DNA of 64,000 nucleotides from Nemopilema nomurai (Eukaryota; Cnidaria; Scyphozoa; Rhizostomeae; Rhizostomatidae): NCBI GenBank assembly GCA_003864495.1, contig PEDN01001352.1:1302001-1366000 (forward strand). Reading direction: 5' to 3'. Below are positions 36,178 to 49,800 of the stretch, piece after piece; within the stretch, counting starts at the first letter, position 1, and each line of letters starts with the position of its first letter. The position numbers and the translations under genes are program-made. The notes below the pieces were generated by a model. That model was given only the letters and a program-made list of their open reading frames with translations. It was not told where the DNA came from and made no database searches.

Positions 36178-37399
36178 ATTATCGATCCGCACTCCCACAG
36201 ATCTTTTCCCTCTGTTAATTGCAATGAAAACGATATATTTTAGTCGAGAGAAGTCTTATAGTTATTATTGTTAAAACAGCTGTAATCAAATATCTTTTAG
36301 TTAGTGTATTATATATCGATTTAATGGCACCTGGTCACAAAGAAAGGTCACGACCATTCTGAAATATCAAATCGTCAATTAATAGATAGAAATGAATTAA
36401 AAATGTCTTGATAATCAAACCCCTGCATTGCTGTATTCTTTCGTTGGTACTTAGGATTCGTCAAGTAGAATTAGTCATTAGCTTGTCAAAAATCTTGCTG
36501 TTAGTTTGTGTGTATGATAAAGATTTTGTTGGTTCGGAAGCAAAGAAATGTCATTAATTGTTCTAGATAATAAATATTTCAATCATTTTTTACAATAATT
36601 GGGCCTTTGAAGCCCTGGGCAGACTTTGAGATGTGCTAGTCTTTTTCTTGATGACGTCATTCAATAAGATTTTTACAAATAGCTCGTAGGATTTCTCCTC
36701 TGTGCGAATTTATAGCCAAGGATACGAGAGCACTGTATAGTCGTGTAATCTATGTTCTATCTTTTTGGCTCGCAATACTAATGTAGGGGTGGCTACATCA
36801 TTATCAATTTCAGCCCTTCCCTGATATAAGAGGTATTGTTAAGTAAGTTGTCTACGCGAAGCACATTCTTTTGATAATAATTTCAATGATTTATTTGTTA
36901 TAAATAAAATGATATACTATATATATATATTTTTGCTACAACAGTCTATCGTATTTCTAAGATACAGTTCTAAAAATCAAAAGATGTGTTTTTATATGAA
37001 GCTTTCAACTGCTATACTAGCAAAGTGAACAAATTTATTTTTAAGTAAAACCACCTTGTTTGTATCTACGTGCGGAGAGTTTGTATAAAGACCCTATAGA
37101 ACAATGAAGTCTGAATATTAAAGTTTTTATGAAAATTATGACCTTAATTTATGGAAGAAATTTTTTATATTTTCAATTTAATCATAATTACTGTTCGTGA
37201 ATTTTTACTTGGTTGAAACGCAAAAACATTGCGTGGCATGAATTTCTGGCAAACTAGGGGGTGCAGTTCTCCAGAATAATCAATTTTGAATAAGAGGCAC
37301 GTGTTTCCTATCCACAACAGCAACAACACGACCTAATTTCTGAATCGGCTACTTGCAGGGGATCTGTTCGGTGTGGTGGTGGTTCGGCTTTCTGGGAAA
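36178..37399. other. Intergenic region EF-hand gene to SLC46-like gene
   Basis: AT-rich, with AATAAA at 36569-36574 (about 390 bases past the EF-hand stop) and a (TA)n run near 36914-36933. A TTGCAG acceptor at 37352-37357 just before the next start suggests a 5'UTR intron of the transporter gene. Confidence 0.5.
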
Positions 37400-40300
37400 A
37401 TGGGGCGGCTAGTGACAGTGGAACCAGTCCTTTTTACATTTATGTTTTCAGTTTTTCTGATCTTTCCCATTCAAGAGCAGCTTATCTACGAGAAGCTTTG
37501 CAACCATCACTATAATGAGACTGTCTGCAAGAACATCAAGACCAGTAAAGCCTTCGTTCACCAGGAAGCAGTTGTGCAGAGGGGGACCTCCTCCTGGATG
37601 TTGTACATCAACATGGCTACAACTTTCCCATCTATGTTGGCTGCCGTTATCCTTGGCTCTTGCTCCGACAAAATTGGACGAAAGTTTGCCCTAGTTCTCC
37701 CTTTGATTGGTGGCGTCATAGAAGCGACTGCGTTGATTTTGAATTCTCACTTCATGTTCTGGCCTGTCTCCACACTGCTTGTCGGTGTCATAATTTGTGG
37801 ATTCTTTGGCAACTATGCCACAATCCTTATGGCCGTTTTTGCATATATATCAGATGTTTCGGGCGAGAAGAGCAGGACATTGCGCGTGTCTTTATTGGAA
37901 TCGATGATTTTTATCGGAGGCAGCTTGGGAGAACTAGTTGGTGGGGTGTTGGTTGACAAGGCTGGCTATTTTGTCACTTTCTCGCTGGCTGCTGTAATAC
38001 ATGTCTGCAATTTGTTGTATGTTGCATGCATCTTGCAAGAGTCATATTTTCCAGATAAGTCACTGACAGTTAAAGAAGCTCTAATGAGCTTTGAAAATGT
38101 AGTAAAAGCCTTCAGAATATTTATCAAGCCTAGAGCCAACAAAGGACGACGAAATCTTTTGCTACTGATGATTGCATTCTTTTTTGCATTAACAGGTAAG
38201 GGAAGTTCTTTTAAAGAGCTGAAAATATAAAAACTGCTTTACTGGGAAAGTAGCTAGGTCAGTCAATGTCTACAAGGGCTTTTCAACTTGATTCAAATAA
38301 TGATTTTAGAAAGCTTAGAGAATTACTGTTAAAGAAGCACAAGCAAAATGGGAAAGTGTGTTATCTAAAGTAGTAGAACAAAATGAGAAAAGAGTTATAG
38401 GACAGAATAAAAAGCAAAGAAAAGAGAGTTGAGAATATGTCTGGGCTGCATACTACCGTACTTGACATTGGGGCCTATGTTTGACTCTGTATTGTTGGAA
38501 TGAGCCTCCTTGTTTTCTCTATCTGATATCTTTGCTAAGGTATCAGGCTCAAGTGGTTCTTTTCAACAACCAAACTTTTTCCATAGCACTTGCAAGCTGA
38601 AATTTATTTTACTGCAAAATTTTATACTGATATGTACTTTGAACTTCATGAGTTTTTAGAAACAATGTTGCAAAAGCATCAGATATCAACTAATTCTGGG
38701 TTTCTCTAGGTAATGAATTCTTATTGTATGAAAAATGACAAGTGTCTCTCTTTTATTACAGTTTTTCTTGGGTCAAACACAGTGAAAATCCTTTTTGTCT
38801 TGCACTCACCACTTTCCTTCTCTTCAACAATGATTGGATATTTCTTGGCTGTACACATGATGTATAGAGGTTTTGGTGTTGTTGCTGGAATGCCTTTGTT
38901 TGTTCACAAGCTTAAGCTGCAAGACTACACAATGGTCATTATCGGCTGTTTCACTACAACCCTGTTTTTCATTTTGCTTGCATTCACAACAAAGCTGTGG
39001 ATGGTATTTACTGGTATGACTGAACACTTTTGTTGTCCAGAATTCTGTTTATTCTATGTTATTAGTAAGTTAAGATAATAATTAATTAATAGATTAGATA
39101 ATAATAATTAATAATAGATTAGATGATAATTAATTAAATAATTAACTGGTTAATAGATTAGGACTGTCTGCCTGCAGGTCGCTTATAACATTTTATTCAC
39201 TTGGTTCTCAAGAGTATTGTGAAAAAGCCTTACTAAACAGCCACTGATAAGAAATTTAAATTGGCTTTGATATTATTATTATTTCTTGCATTATCTTGTG
39301 TATATTGTGGGCATTGCCAAACACAAACACACTCAAACACACTGAAGGTCAAGGGCTGATAGATTATATCTTTATTCTGATATTCTAAGGTTTTTAGGCA
39401 ATAGTTCTCTATTTTTCTTTTGTTCTCTTAGTGTTGTTCAAATGCTTTTTTAGTGATTCTTGTTGATATATGTGGAGGGATTGCAGTTCCATGTATTCGG
39501 TCAGCATGCTCAAAGATTGTGGAAAAGGATGAGAAAGGTAACCATTGTTTTGAACCACAAATATTTATTAGTTATACCTATGTGTAAATAAATGGATTTT
39601 TTCAAATTAGAACTTTGAAGCCAATATGAGCATAACAGATTTCAGTTATTTTTCTGTTTTGTCAATCAGAAATCTTTTGCTAATGCAATGTTCTCTTGTG
39701 AGCACAGCTTCAATTGTTTATCTCACAAGATTCTGTTTGAAAATCTTTGACATGAGATGCCATAGGTAACAAACAGTTTTTATAAGCTGATCTAGTTGTT
39801 AGCATACACATTTTGTTTTGCTAGGTTCCATGTTTTCTGCAACTGCTGCAATAGAAGTTTTGTGTTCTGTTGTGGCTTCAGTCCTTTTCAACAACATTTA
39901 CTCTGCAACTGTGGACTGGTACCCAGGCTTCTGTTTTTTTATCATGGCTGCAGCATTAGGAGTACCAATTCTGTTATCCTTGTAAGCTCTCCTTTGAAAC
40001 TTTTCGTTCAGAATTTTATTTTTTTCCTACAAATTCTCGAAATCAAAATCTTTTTGACTGGTATTAAGAAAGAAAGTTTTTCATGAAATTTGTGTACATC
40101 TATAGCTGTTTAATAGCATTGTGTGAATGCAAAAGAAGTCATTGTATTCATCCTCCATTCCTGTAAGAGGGTACTAGATAAATTTTAATAATGATATATT
40201 CAAACAATGTTGATATAAAGCCCAAGCCTTAATATATAATAATAATTTACTTAAAGCTACTCTTTGTGTAAAGTCTTTTTCTAATAGTGAGGGCTATTTT

Positions 40301-40516
40301 TTTTTAAATTCGCCCTTCTCCTAACTTTTAATTTTACTCCTTATAAACCCTATCTTCAGATCCTTGGTGATAACGATTTTCTGGGAACTGAATATGATGT
40401 ATGATTTTTTCAGGTTTTTGCGAATGAGCAATACAAGGATTGCCTATGCTGCATTCGGATCAAGCCAAAGTGACGAAAAATTTGCTGAAAATATGCAAGA
40501 CCCTGTAGCGACGTGA
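37400..40516 (+). CDS. SLC46 / proton-coupled folate transporter-like MFS carrier
   Basis: Twelve-helix major facilitator of the SLC46 family (PCFT/SLC46A1, SLC46A3). Exons: 37400-38195, 38762-39013, 39454-39537, 39825-39981, 40414-40516; 463 residues, the usual family length. Visible: first helix VLFTFMFSVFLIF; a long first extracellular loop with cysteines (C34, C43) and an NET glycosylation site (N39), as in SLC46; MFS motif A between TM2 and TM3, GSCSDKIGRK (86-95); helices through exon 1, a cytoplasmic loop (KAFRIFIKPRANKGRRN), then the second six-helix half in exons 2-5. The ATG at 37400 (AAAATGG) is chosen because the frame upstream lacks another ATG. Family members carry folates, muropeptides or cyclic dinucleotides with H+ at plasma or lysosomal membranes. 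The substrate here cannot be told, and the exact paralogue is not assigned. Confidence 0.92.
39063..39162. repeat. AT-rich tandem repeat (TTAATTAA/TAATAGATTAGA)
   Basis: About 100 bp of TAATTAAT and TAATAGATTAGA words repeated three to four times in an intron of the SLC46-like gene. A low-complexity expansion. Confidence 0.75.
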
Positions 40517-40661
40517 GAAAATGTTAAACAGTTTGCCGAGTTTTATTCCTTGGCCTTGAAACAAAAAAGTGTGTAATATAAGATTGATTTATTGAAATGA
40601 AACTGATTTATTGAAATATAAAGAATATGGCAATGACGGTACCAGGTTACCTTAAGTGGTT

Positions 40662-40667
40662 AATAAA
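40662..40667 (+). promoter_or_regulatory. Candidate poly(A) signal of the SLC46-like gene
   Basis: AATAAA about 146 bases after the stop codon. Confidence 0.4.
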
Positions 40668-40811
40668 TATTTTTAGTGGTTCATTCGTCTTTAAGATCGA
40701 ATTAAATTTCTTACTCTAATATCTGTATAATTTCTTAGTCGAATTATAATGTACGATAAAGTATTAACATCTGCGAATATAACTTCATAAAACAAACACA
40801 AATTATCAACC

Positions 40812-40911
40812 AGAAAGAAGAATTAACGTCAAGAGAGAAGAATTAACCTCCAGAGAGAAGAATGAACGCCCAGAGAGAAGAATTAACGACAGAGAGAAGA
40901 ATTAACGTAAG
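40812..40911. repeat. 20-bp tandem repeat, about five copies
   Basis: Unit AGAGAGAAGAATTAACG plus 2-4 variable bases, five times head to tail. Minisatellite; no coding role. Confidence 0.85.
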
Positions 40912-40991
40912 AAATTTAACTAAGTCACCTCGGCCTAATAATGTCTTGATTTTGTACTTTCTTTAGATAATGGATCTTTATGTGAATCGTC

Positions 40992-41083
40992 CTGTCGATT
41001 GCAATTGCAACAACAACAGCAACAACAATAACTATGTACAAAGAGTGAGAGAAAGAGAGAGAAGGAAGGAAGGAAGGAGCGCT
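40992..41083. repeat. CAA/AAC and GAGA/GGAA simple repeats
   Basis: A CAACAACAG-type run (about 40998-41035) followed by GAGAGA and GGAAGGAAGG (41045-41080). Produces a spurious Asn-rich frame. Confidence 0.8.
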
Positions 41084-43879
41084 CACAATTTCCTACAAAT
41101 AATAGATATACCAGCAATCAAACGTATTTTCCCTTGTTCAGGGCGTGATTTTCAATTGTCTACTAATGAGTTTTCCATTGACTATTGCATAAAGTACGAA
41201 AAACCACAAAAACGATATGGGTGGGAACATAACCTTTCTTTAATCTGTGATTAGCTAGATATGGTTGCCGGCCCTCGAAGTGAGTTCAATATTTTGAGTT
41301 TCCAAACGAAACGCCTGCCCTAACTGCCACCATTTTGGGTGCCAATTATTTGAGTATTTGTCACGGGGGTCTCTTCGCGAGACATTGATAAGGGGGCAAA
41401 GGTCCTCGATCAGGTGTTCTGCGTCATAAATATCAATGAAACAAAGACGCACTGGTACATTTCAGAAAACTTATCATGAACAAAATCTCCCCAAATGAAA
41501 GCTAATATACAAGCTTGTAGCAGAAAATACAATAACTATTTATTTGATGTTAAGGTGTCAAGATGACAGTGCGTGCCCTACTACATCGATTATGCACTGC
41601 TTTCACAGATAGAGGCCAGTGCTTTCATTCGAAAACTAGGTGCGGTGAATTTCAATGTCTAGTGGTTACGGTAATATAAACTTGTGCTTTGAAACTGTGT
41701 TGTGATTACTGCGTGTTACATTAATTTTCCATCAATTACATTAAGTGAAGCATTTGCTGCATCACTGGCAAATCACATCATTATCGGAATTACACACGAA
41801 CCAATGTACTGTTACGTCACAAGATGGGTGTTGTTTAGGGTGCAGATAGGGGGCTTGTTGGAAAGGTCCTTAGTGTGCAACAAGTAGGGATCTGTTTTAA
41901 TCTGTTTAAAGGACTCTACAAGTTGGAGTTCCTTTGCACAATGATAAGTTTTTAAGTATGGCCAGATGACTGATGCTGTCGAATTTTTTTATGATTCGAT
42001 GCTGGTGAAAAGAGTCGAATTTTCTAGCAACAATTCGAGAAGGCGCTAACTTTAGTTGAGTGTCATGCGCCCTTCTTACGCTTTCAGGCATAGTACGAAT
42101 TCCAATAGTACGAATTGATATTCCTAACTAACCAGCATCTATTCAATCGCCTGTGCAATTTACGGAGAAAGCTTCAACCAAGCCCAAGCTAAGCCCTTCA
42201 TCCAATAACAGCGTAGTCGTTCGCTTTAGTTTGAAACAGTTGATCTGAAACCTCGCGTTGTTTACAGGCCTCTTTTTATGTAGCCCATCTCTGACTTTTC
42301 CTGCTGACTTATTCTGTAGCCCATCTCAATCATGAGATTGTGGAAGTCATTACGAAAGTCCGAGATGCATCGCGTCTGCCACATATTTTATCATTTGATG
42401 CTCTGAGCACTGATGTTCAGTTTGTAGCAGTTTGCATAAGGAAAATGCCAAACCAAAGCCATGCACTTCAGAAATGCCCCAAAAAGCGTTTCTGGTTTCC
42501 AGGCTCTGTTGCTGCTGCACAATTCAAGTTGTTTGATTTCGTCTGTATTGTCGTTCGTACAGAAGGCTTTAGAATCAGTTGACAATGGTGAAGGCAGAAA
42601 AGGTCAAGGCAATCAACAATGTGTTTTGTATAGTTAAAATTGGATTGGAAACAAGACAACGAGAACCCACTCCCAGTCTAGTCACGTGGTGTCATTAAAG
42701 AGACAAAAAGAGATATTGGGCTGTATGATGTATTGAAAGGGTGACCATTCCATTCAGCATCCCGTGGATTTTGCGAGAAGTCAAGAAGGAAAAGATCACC
42801 AGAGAAAGTTTGTTTATGGTAAGGCTGTTTGCTTGTTTGTGTATTATACCAGGTCTTGGCGCAGCCCAACTGCTTACATAAAGGGCTATGTTCCTGTGTT
42901 TGCCTTTAAAGCGCTGTTTGTTTGATGTGAGCAAGGCAACTCGCGTTCAAGTTGGGGAACACTTACCAGGGCCACGTATCCCTTTCTCCGCCCATTGTTC
43001 GTAGAGTGACTTTAGGACATTCCAAGTTCTGTTAAGAGTCGGCCGTTTCTGCGTTGATCGGCTTCGTAGAGTCAGAAAGTGTCTACTAAATAGAATCCTG
43101 CAATTAAGAATTTGTCTTCGATATTTGCGCTATTTTGAAGATTCGCGTCTAGAGATGTTTGTTTTTTGGTGAAAAAAAACCGGCCGGCAGTTTCATCCCG
43201 TCTCTTTGTGCGCCGGAAAGCTTAGAATGATCAGCCCCGTATCTGGCCTTTTGACACGAGGGTGCGCCGACTTGCATCCCAATAATTATATACCACTCTT
43301 CTAATGCTCAACAAGCCACTGAGCTAATGCTCAACAAACAGTTTCTTGCCCTTTCTTCTTTTGATTGCTAGTTGCCAAGTGACAACAGAGGCTCACGACA
43401 ATGGTGATAATTATTTTGAAATTTGTTTGCCAAACCCTGTACCAATAGGCAATTAATAAGACCCAGCCAAATTCCATTTAACACCAAGTGCCAAACAGTA
43501 GACCGGTGGTTAGGCTGATTTCATTTAAATTAAGGCGCTTTGGCTAGGAACATAGCGACCTCAATATTGAAATTAATATAAGCGAAATCAAGGTTTGAGG
43601 TGTGATGTTAACTCTGTGCTCCCACATTAGGGTAGCGTAGTCCAAAGGTTTTTATTTTATTTTATTGTGAAATTTTCTATCAAGAAGTTGCGCATCAGGA
43701 AACAAAAGAAATCAGCGAAATCCGTTGAGAGCAATTAGCAGTTGGCCCTATTGTAGACTCCTTTTACAGAATGTTTTTTGAATATTGTCAAAAGTGAGCA
43801 AGAAAATGGAACTGATTAAACATAAAAATATTTATGGGATATTTTATAGGTAGTTTCCCTATTTTCAATAGATAACGCC
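41084..43879. other. Intergenic region before the DUF4430-like gene
   Basis: Open frames here (41702-41887, 42340-42582, 42391-42585) overlap on both strands and have no motifs. A 14-bp word CTAATGCTCAACAA is duplicated near 43302-43338. CAATAG at 43865-43870, ten bases before the next ATG, could be an acceptor of a 5'UTR intron. Nothing else supported. Confidence 0.5.
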
Positions 43880-46800
43880 ATGGGAGAAACATTTAAAGTG
43901 AAGTTTCGTGTCGAGTACCATGGGAAGAGAGATGATGTCGATACCCCACATCCCCTAAGCGTGGAACTGGACGATGGATCGACAGTGATAGACCTACTAC
44001 GAAATGCCGCTCGTTTCCACCAAGAGTATGTACACCATATTGCATTATGTTAAATTACATGAGATAATAAAACATAGCCTTAAATGAACTACATCGTGCC
44101 CTTTTATATTTTAGATTTCATTGCTGTATATTATATGATATTTTGCTATGTTCTCTAACTATCTTTCTCTCATTATATCATGTTCTATGTAATGATATTC
44201 TGTATATTCCATAGTTGGCATTGATAAGATTTTACTAATCGATAAACCCTTGTAAGATTGAATAAAAGCGGAAAGGAACCCTTTTGTTTGATGACTCTTG
44301 TTAACCGTGTAAACGGGGCCTTGTCCGGACCTTTGTATTTTGTAATAAGGGGGTGGTGGTGAAAAGATTTTGTGAACTTGAGAATTCCCGAAAGAGATGA
44401 AAAATTGTTCTTGATACTTCATTGATCTCCATCCCCACTCTTTCTAATTGACTCCATCCACATTATTTCTAAATTTTTCGGGATTCGAGACAAAGCCTGG
44501 TTGTTTATTTTGCCTGCTTCTGGTCATGTTAAAGCAAGCCTTAAGCATTATTTGTAGCTTAATTGTCTTTAGGTCTTCAGCAAAGATTGGAGCTTTTTAC
44601 CTTTGACAGCCTTGGGTATCAAATTTTTCTGACACTCGTACGTTTCCACTCAAATTTGAGAACGCCTATCCGACCCCGTTACAGTTTACCCAGACCACAA
44701 GCTCCGACCTCGTTTCCATTTGCCGCCTAAGAAGTTCAACCATTTTGGTTTATGTTGTTTAGACCCCCGTTTAAACAGAGTTAATCCCCCTCGTCATTCG
44801 CATTCCAGCCTCGCACTTATAGGTCGGGCGGTCAGACCGAGGCCGTTTATCCGGGACCCCCCTTAAGTAGGCGTTCCTACTCACGCGTGCTCATAGTGAG
44901 GCACGCATGGCCTTGGACTCACCACAACCGTTTGTTGTGGCCTCGTAAGTTGTGCAAATCGCGTTTATGGAAGCAAAGCAAGCAGAATGGGCATGTTGAG
45001 ACTGTCGCAACGTCCTGGCTTTGCTGGGAATACGTCCTCCATGACCAATGGGAATGTCGTCGACCCCGTGACCAAGTGGGCCTAGTCCTTCATCGTGCTA
45101 TCGGGTGAGATCGTCTTCATTTAATCTTATCTGCCAGCTGTGGCACTGATAATTTTACGTGCTCTTGCGCCGTTGGGATGTATCGCCAATCTTAATTCTC
45201 GTGTTGGTCAGAAACCATATGTTGACTCGCCCGGAGTCACCAATCCAAATACCATTCATTTTGAAAGGATTGCTAGTGGTAGCTAAAGCAAGGCAACTCC
45301 TTTAGCTAGATTCTTTGTAATTTCGGCAACTTGAGCACCAACTTTAGATTCTTGTGATGCCGGCTATTTTTTTTTTCTTTTGTGGATTCCTACCATACTT
45401 TGTACAAATGCCCCCCCTTTTGTCCAAAGGCTTAAATGCCACTTTGTGGTTGTTTTTTGGTTTTGGCGTTGTAACTGAAGCAAAATTAGCAACAACTATC
45501 TGGTTTTCTGTATTGTTCCCCTGCTAGACGGTCAGCCTGGTTAAGCAACAGAGTTTTGTCATATTGTTTGAACTTGAAATGTTCTCTCCAGCGACATAAA
45601 AGGACACAATCCGAGATGGATGTCCTTCAAAAGGCAAACTGGCTTGAAGTGTCATTGCTAAGTCCTTATTATCCAAGGACGCTCCTAACTCCTCATTTCG
45701 TTTTTTTTTTTTGGCACTCAAACAGCTTCCTATTAGGGATCTGTATTTCGCCGCCATTCTGAAACTCCAGTTGATAATATTGGTTTCGAATACGCATTCT
45801 TTGCATACGTTAAACATTGGAACTGATCTGTTACGACTTTCCATGCTTCCTTCGCATTTTTCCCACCACCAAGAACAGGTTGCCCACGACAGCATCAGTA
45901 TTGCAGATTACCCAGCTTCCGCTAGACCTTTCCAATGCAGCTGACCTAACGATGTGAGCAACATGCTGTCCTGAGGTGCATATTTCCCACTGGTTAATGC
46001 GGACTCTCTCGAATACCTTGACCCGTTCTTCCGCACTGATGTCGTACCCCCATCCAAGAAGGTCTATTAAAGAGTATTCATAACACACAGGAACAGTTTT
46101 TGGTTGTCTTCCGACGTTTGCGTGCTCTGGGGAGTGTCAGATAAAAAAGTATTTTACGTATGCGAGAGCTGGTTCCGCCTGTTTCCAGCTATTGTGAAGC
46201 TTTGTTACCCCTTGATTATAATGAGCCTTAATTTTTAGGTCCTAATGGTGTCCTCCAGTTTTTCTCGTAACTTCTCACCAATTTCTTGCTAATTTTTATC
46301 TATCAAGATCCTGCTGACCTTGGATGTTATGAATGCTCACCCCTGGATTATTATGAGCCCTAATTTTGAGTGCTAACTGTGTCATCCAGCATTTTTACTC
46401 TTGCTAACCAATATCGGGCTAATTTGGCATATAAAGATCCAGCTGATCTTGCATGTTATGGGTGCTAGCTTTGTCACCCCCTGCTTAGTATGAACCTTCA
46501 TTTTGAGCCCTAATTGTGTCAATCACCATTTTGTTATTGCTATTCAATACCAGGCTAATCTGGCATATAAAGATCTGGCTGATCTTGCATGTTATGGGTA
46601 CTAGCTTTGTCACCCTTGCCTAGTATGAGCCTTAATTTTGAGTGCTAACTGTGTCAATCACCTTTTTGTTATTGCTAGTCAATATCTGGCTAAATTTTTT
46701 TGCATATCAAGATCTGGCTGATCTTGCATGTTATGGGTGCTAGCTTTGTCACCCTTGCTTAGTATGAGCCTTCATTTTTGAGTGCTAATTGTGTCAATCA

Positions 46801-49800
46801 CATTTTTTGTTATTGCTATTCATTACCAGGCTAATTTGGCATATAAAGATCTGGCTGACCTTGCATGTTATGGGTGCTAGCCTTGTCACCCTTGCCCAGT
46901 ATGAGCCTTAATTTTGAGTGCTAACTGTGTCAATCACCATTTTGTTATTGCTAGTCAATACCTGGCTAAATTTTTTTTTTTTTTTGCATATCAAGATCTG
47001 GCTGATCTTGCATGTTATGGGTGCTAGCTTTGTCACCCTTGCTTAGTATGAGCCTTCATTATGAGTGCTAATGGTGTCAATCACATTTTTTGTTATTGCT
47101 ATTCATTACCAGGCTAATTTGGCATATAAAGATCCAGCTGATCTTGCATGCGATGGGTGCTAGCTTTGTCACCCTTGCTTAGTATGAGCCTTAATTTTGA
47201 GTGCTGATTGTGTCAATCACCATTTTGTTATTGTTATTCAATACCAGGCTAATCTGGCAGATAAGGATCTGGCTGATCTTGCATGTTATGGGTGCTAGCT
47301 TTGTCACCCTTGCCTAGTATGAGCCTTAATTTTGAGTGCTAACTGTGTCAATCACCATTTTGTTATTGCTAGTCAATACCTGGCTAATTTTTTTTTTTTT
47401 TCATATCAAGATCTGGCTGATCTTGCATGTTATGGGTGCTAGCTTTGTCACCCTTGCTTAGTATGAGCCTTCATTATGAGTGCTAATGGTGTCAATCACA
47501 TTTTTTGTTATTGCTATTCATTACCAGGCTAAATTGGCATATAAAGATCCAGCTGATCTTGCATGTTAGGGGGGCTAGCTTTGTCACCCTGCCCATTATG
47601 AGCCTTCATCCTGGGTGCGAACTGTGTCACCCGGCAGTTTTGTAATTCCTAGACAGTACCTGGCTAAGTTTTTTGCGTGTAAGACATAAGACTGAAGAGC
47701 TTTCATTTCAACCAACAAGAATTACAATTTAAGTTATGATTAATAAAAATAAAGAGACGAGTACATGAATTGGACTAGGTTTACCATAATCTATGAAACC
47801 AAGTCATTAAATAGACGAAATTGAAAATCAGGTTATGGGTGCTCGGTGGATCTTGCATGTTAGGGGTGCTAACCGGGTCACCCAGCAGCGCGTAATTGCC
47901 AGCCAGCACCTGGCTAAGTGTTTGTGTAGCAAGATCCGGTTGATCTTGCATGTTATGGGTGCTAGCTGGGTCACCCAGCAGTGTTTGTGTAGCAAGATCC
48001 GGTTGACCTGGCATGTTATGGGTGCTAACTGGGTCACCCAGCAGTGTTTTGTGTAGCAAGATCCGGTTGATCTTGCATGTTATGGGTGCTAACTGGGGCA
48101 CCCAGTATTGTTTGTGTAAACTGGGTCACCCAGCAATGTGTAATTGCCAGCCGAGACCTGGCTATGCTTTGTTTAAGCAAGATTATGTGATCTTGCAGTG
48201 AATGCCAGCCGAGACCTGGCTATGCTTTGTTTAAGCAAGATTACGTGATCTTGCAGTGAATGCCAGCCGAGACCTGGCTATGCGTTGTTTAAGCAAGATT
48301 ATGCGATCTTGCAGTGAATGCCAGCCGAGACCTGGCTATGCTTTGTTTTAAGCAAGATTATGCGATCTTGCAGTGAATGCCAGCCGAGACCTGGCTATGC
48401 TTTGTTTAAACAAGATTATGCGATCTTGCAGTGAATGCCAGCCGAGACCTGGCTATGCTTTGTTTTAAGCAAGATTATGCGATCTTGCAGTGAATGCCAG
48501 CCGAGACCTGGCTATGCTTTGTTTAAGCAAGATTATGCGATCTTGCAGTGAATGCCAGCCGAGACCTGGCTATGCTTTGTTTAAGCAAGATTATGCGATC
48601 TTGCAGTGAATGCCAGCCGAGACCTGGCTATGCTTTGTTTTTAAGCAAGATTATGCGATCTTGCAGTGAATGCCAGCCGAGACCTGGCTATGCTTTGTTT
48701 AAGCAAGATTATGCGATCTTGCAGTGAATGCCAGCCGAGACCTGGCTATGCTTTGTTTTAAGCAAGATTATGCGATCTTGCAGTGAATGCCAGCCGAGAC
48801 CTGGCTATGCTTTGTTTAAGCAAGATTATGTGATCTTGCAGTGAATGCCAGCCGAGACCTGGCTATGCTTTGTTTAAGCAAGATTATGCGATCTTGCAGT
48901 GAATGCCAGCCGAGACCTGGCTATGCTTTGTTTTAAGCAAGATTATGCGATCTTGCAGTGAATGCCAGCCGAGACCTGGCTATGCTTTGTTTAAGCAAGA
49001 TTATGCGATCTTGCAGTGAATGCCAGCCGAGACCTGGCTATGCTTTGTTTTAAGCAAGATTATGCGATCTTGCAGTGAATGCCAGCCGAGACCTGGCTAT
49101 GCTTTGTTTAAGCAAGATTACGATCTTGCAGTGAATGCCAGCCGAGACCTGGCTATGCTTTGTTTAAGCAAGATTACGCGATCTTGCAGTGAATGCCAGC
49201 CGGACCTGGCTATGCTTTGTTTAAGCAAGATTACGATCTTGCAGTGAATGCCAGCCGGACCTGGCTATGCTTTGTTTAAGCAAGATTACGCGATCTTGCA
49301 GTGAATGCCAGCCGACCTGGCTATGCTTTGTTTAAGCAAGATTACGCGATCTTGCAGTGAATGCCAGCCGACCTGGCTATGCTTTGTTTAAGCAAGATTA
49401 TGCGATCTTGCAGTGAATGCCAGCCGGACCTGGCTATGCTTTGTTTAAGCAAGATTATGATCTTGCAGTGAATGGCCGCCTGGCTATGCTTTGTTTAAGC
49501 AAGATTATGCGATCTTGCAGTGAATGCCAGCCGAGACCTGGCTATGCTTTGTTTAAGCAAGATTATGCGATCTTGCAGTGAATGCCAGCCGGACCTGGCT
49601 ATGCTTTGTTTAAGCAAGATGCGATCTTGCAGTGAATGCCAGCCGGACCTGGCTATGCTTTGTTTAAGCAAGATTATGCGATCTTGCAGTGAATGCCAGC
49701 CGAGACCTGGCTATGCTTTGTTTAAGCAAGATTATGCGATCTTGCAGTGAATGCCAGCCGGACCTGGCTATGCTTTGTTTAAGCAAGATTATGCGATCTT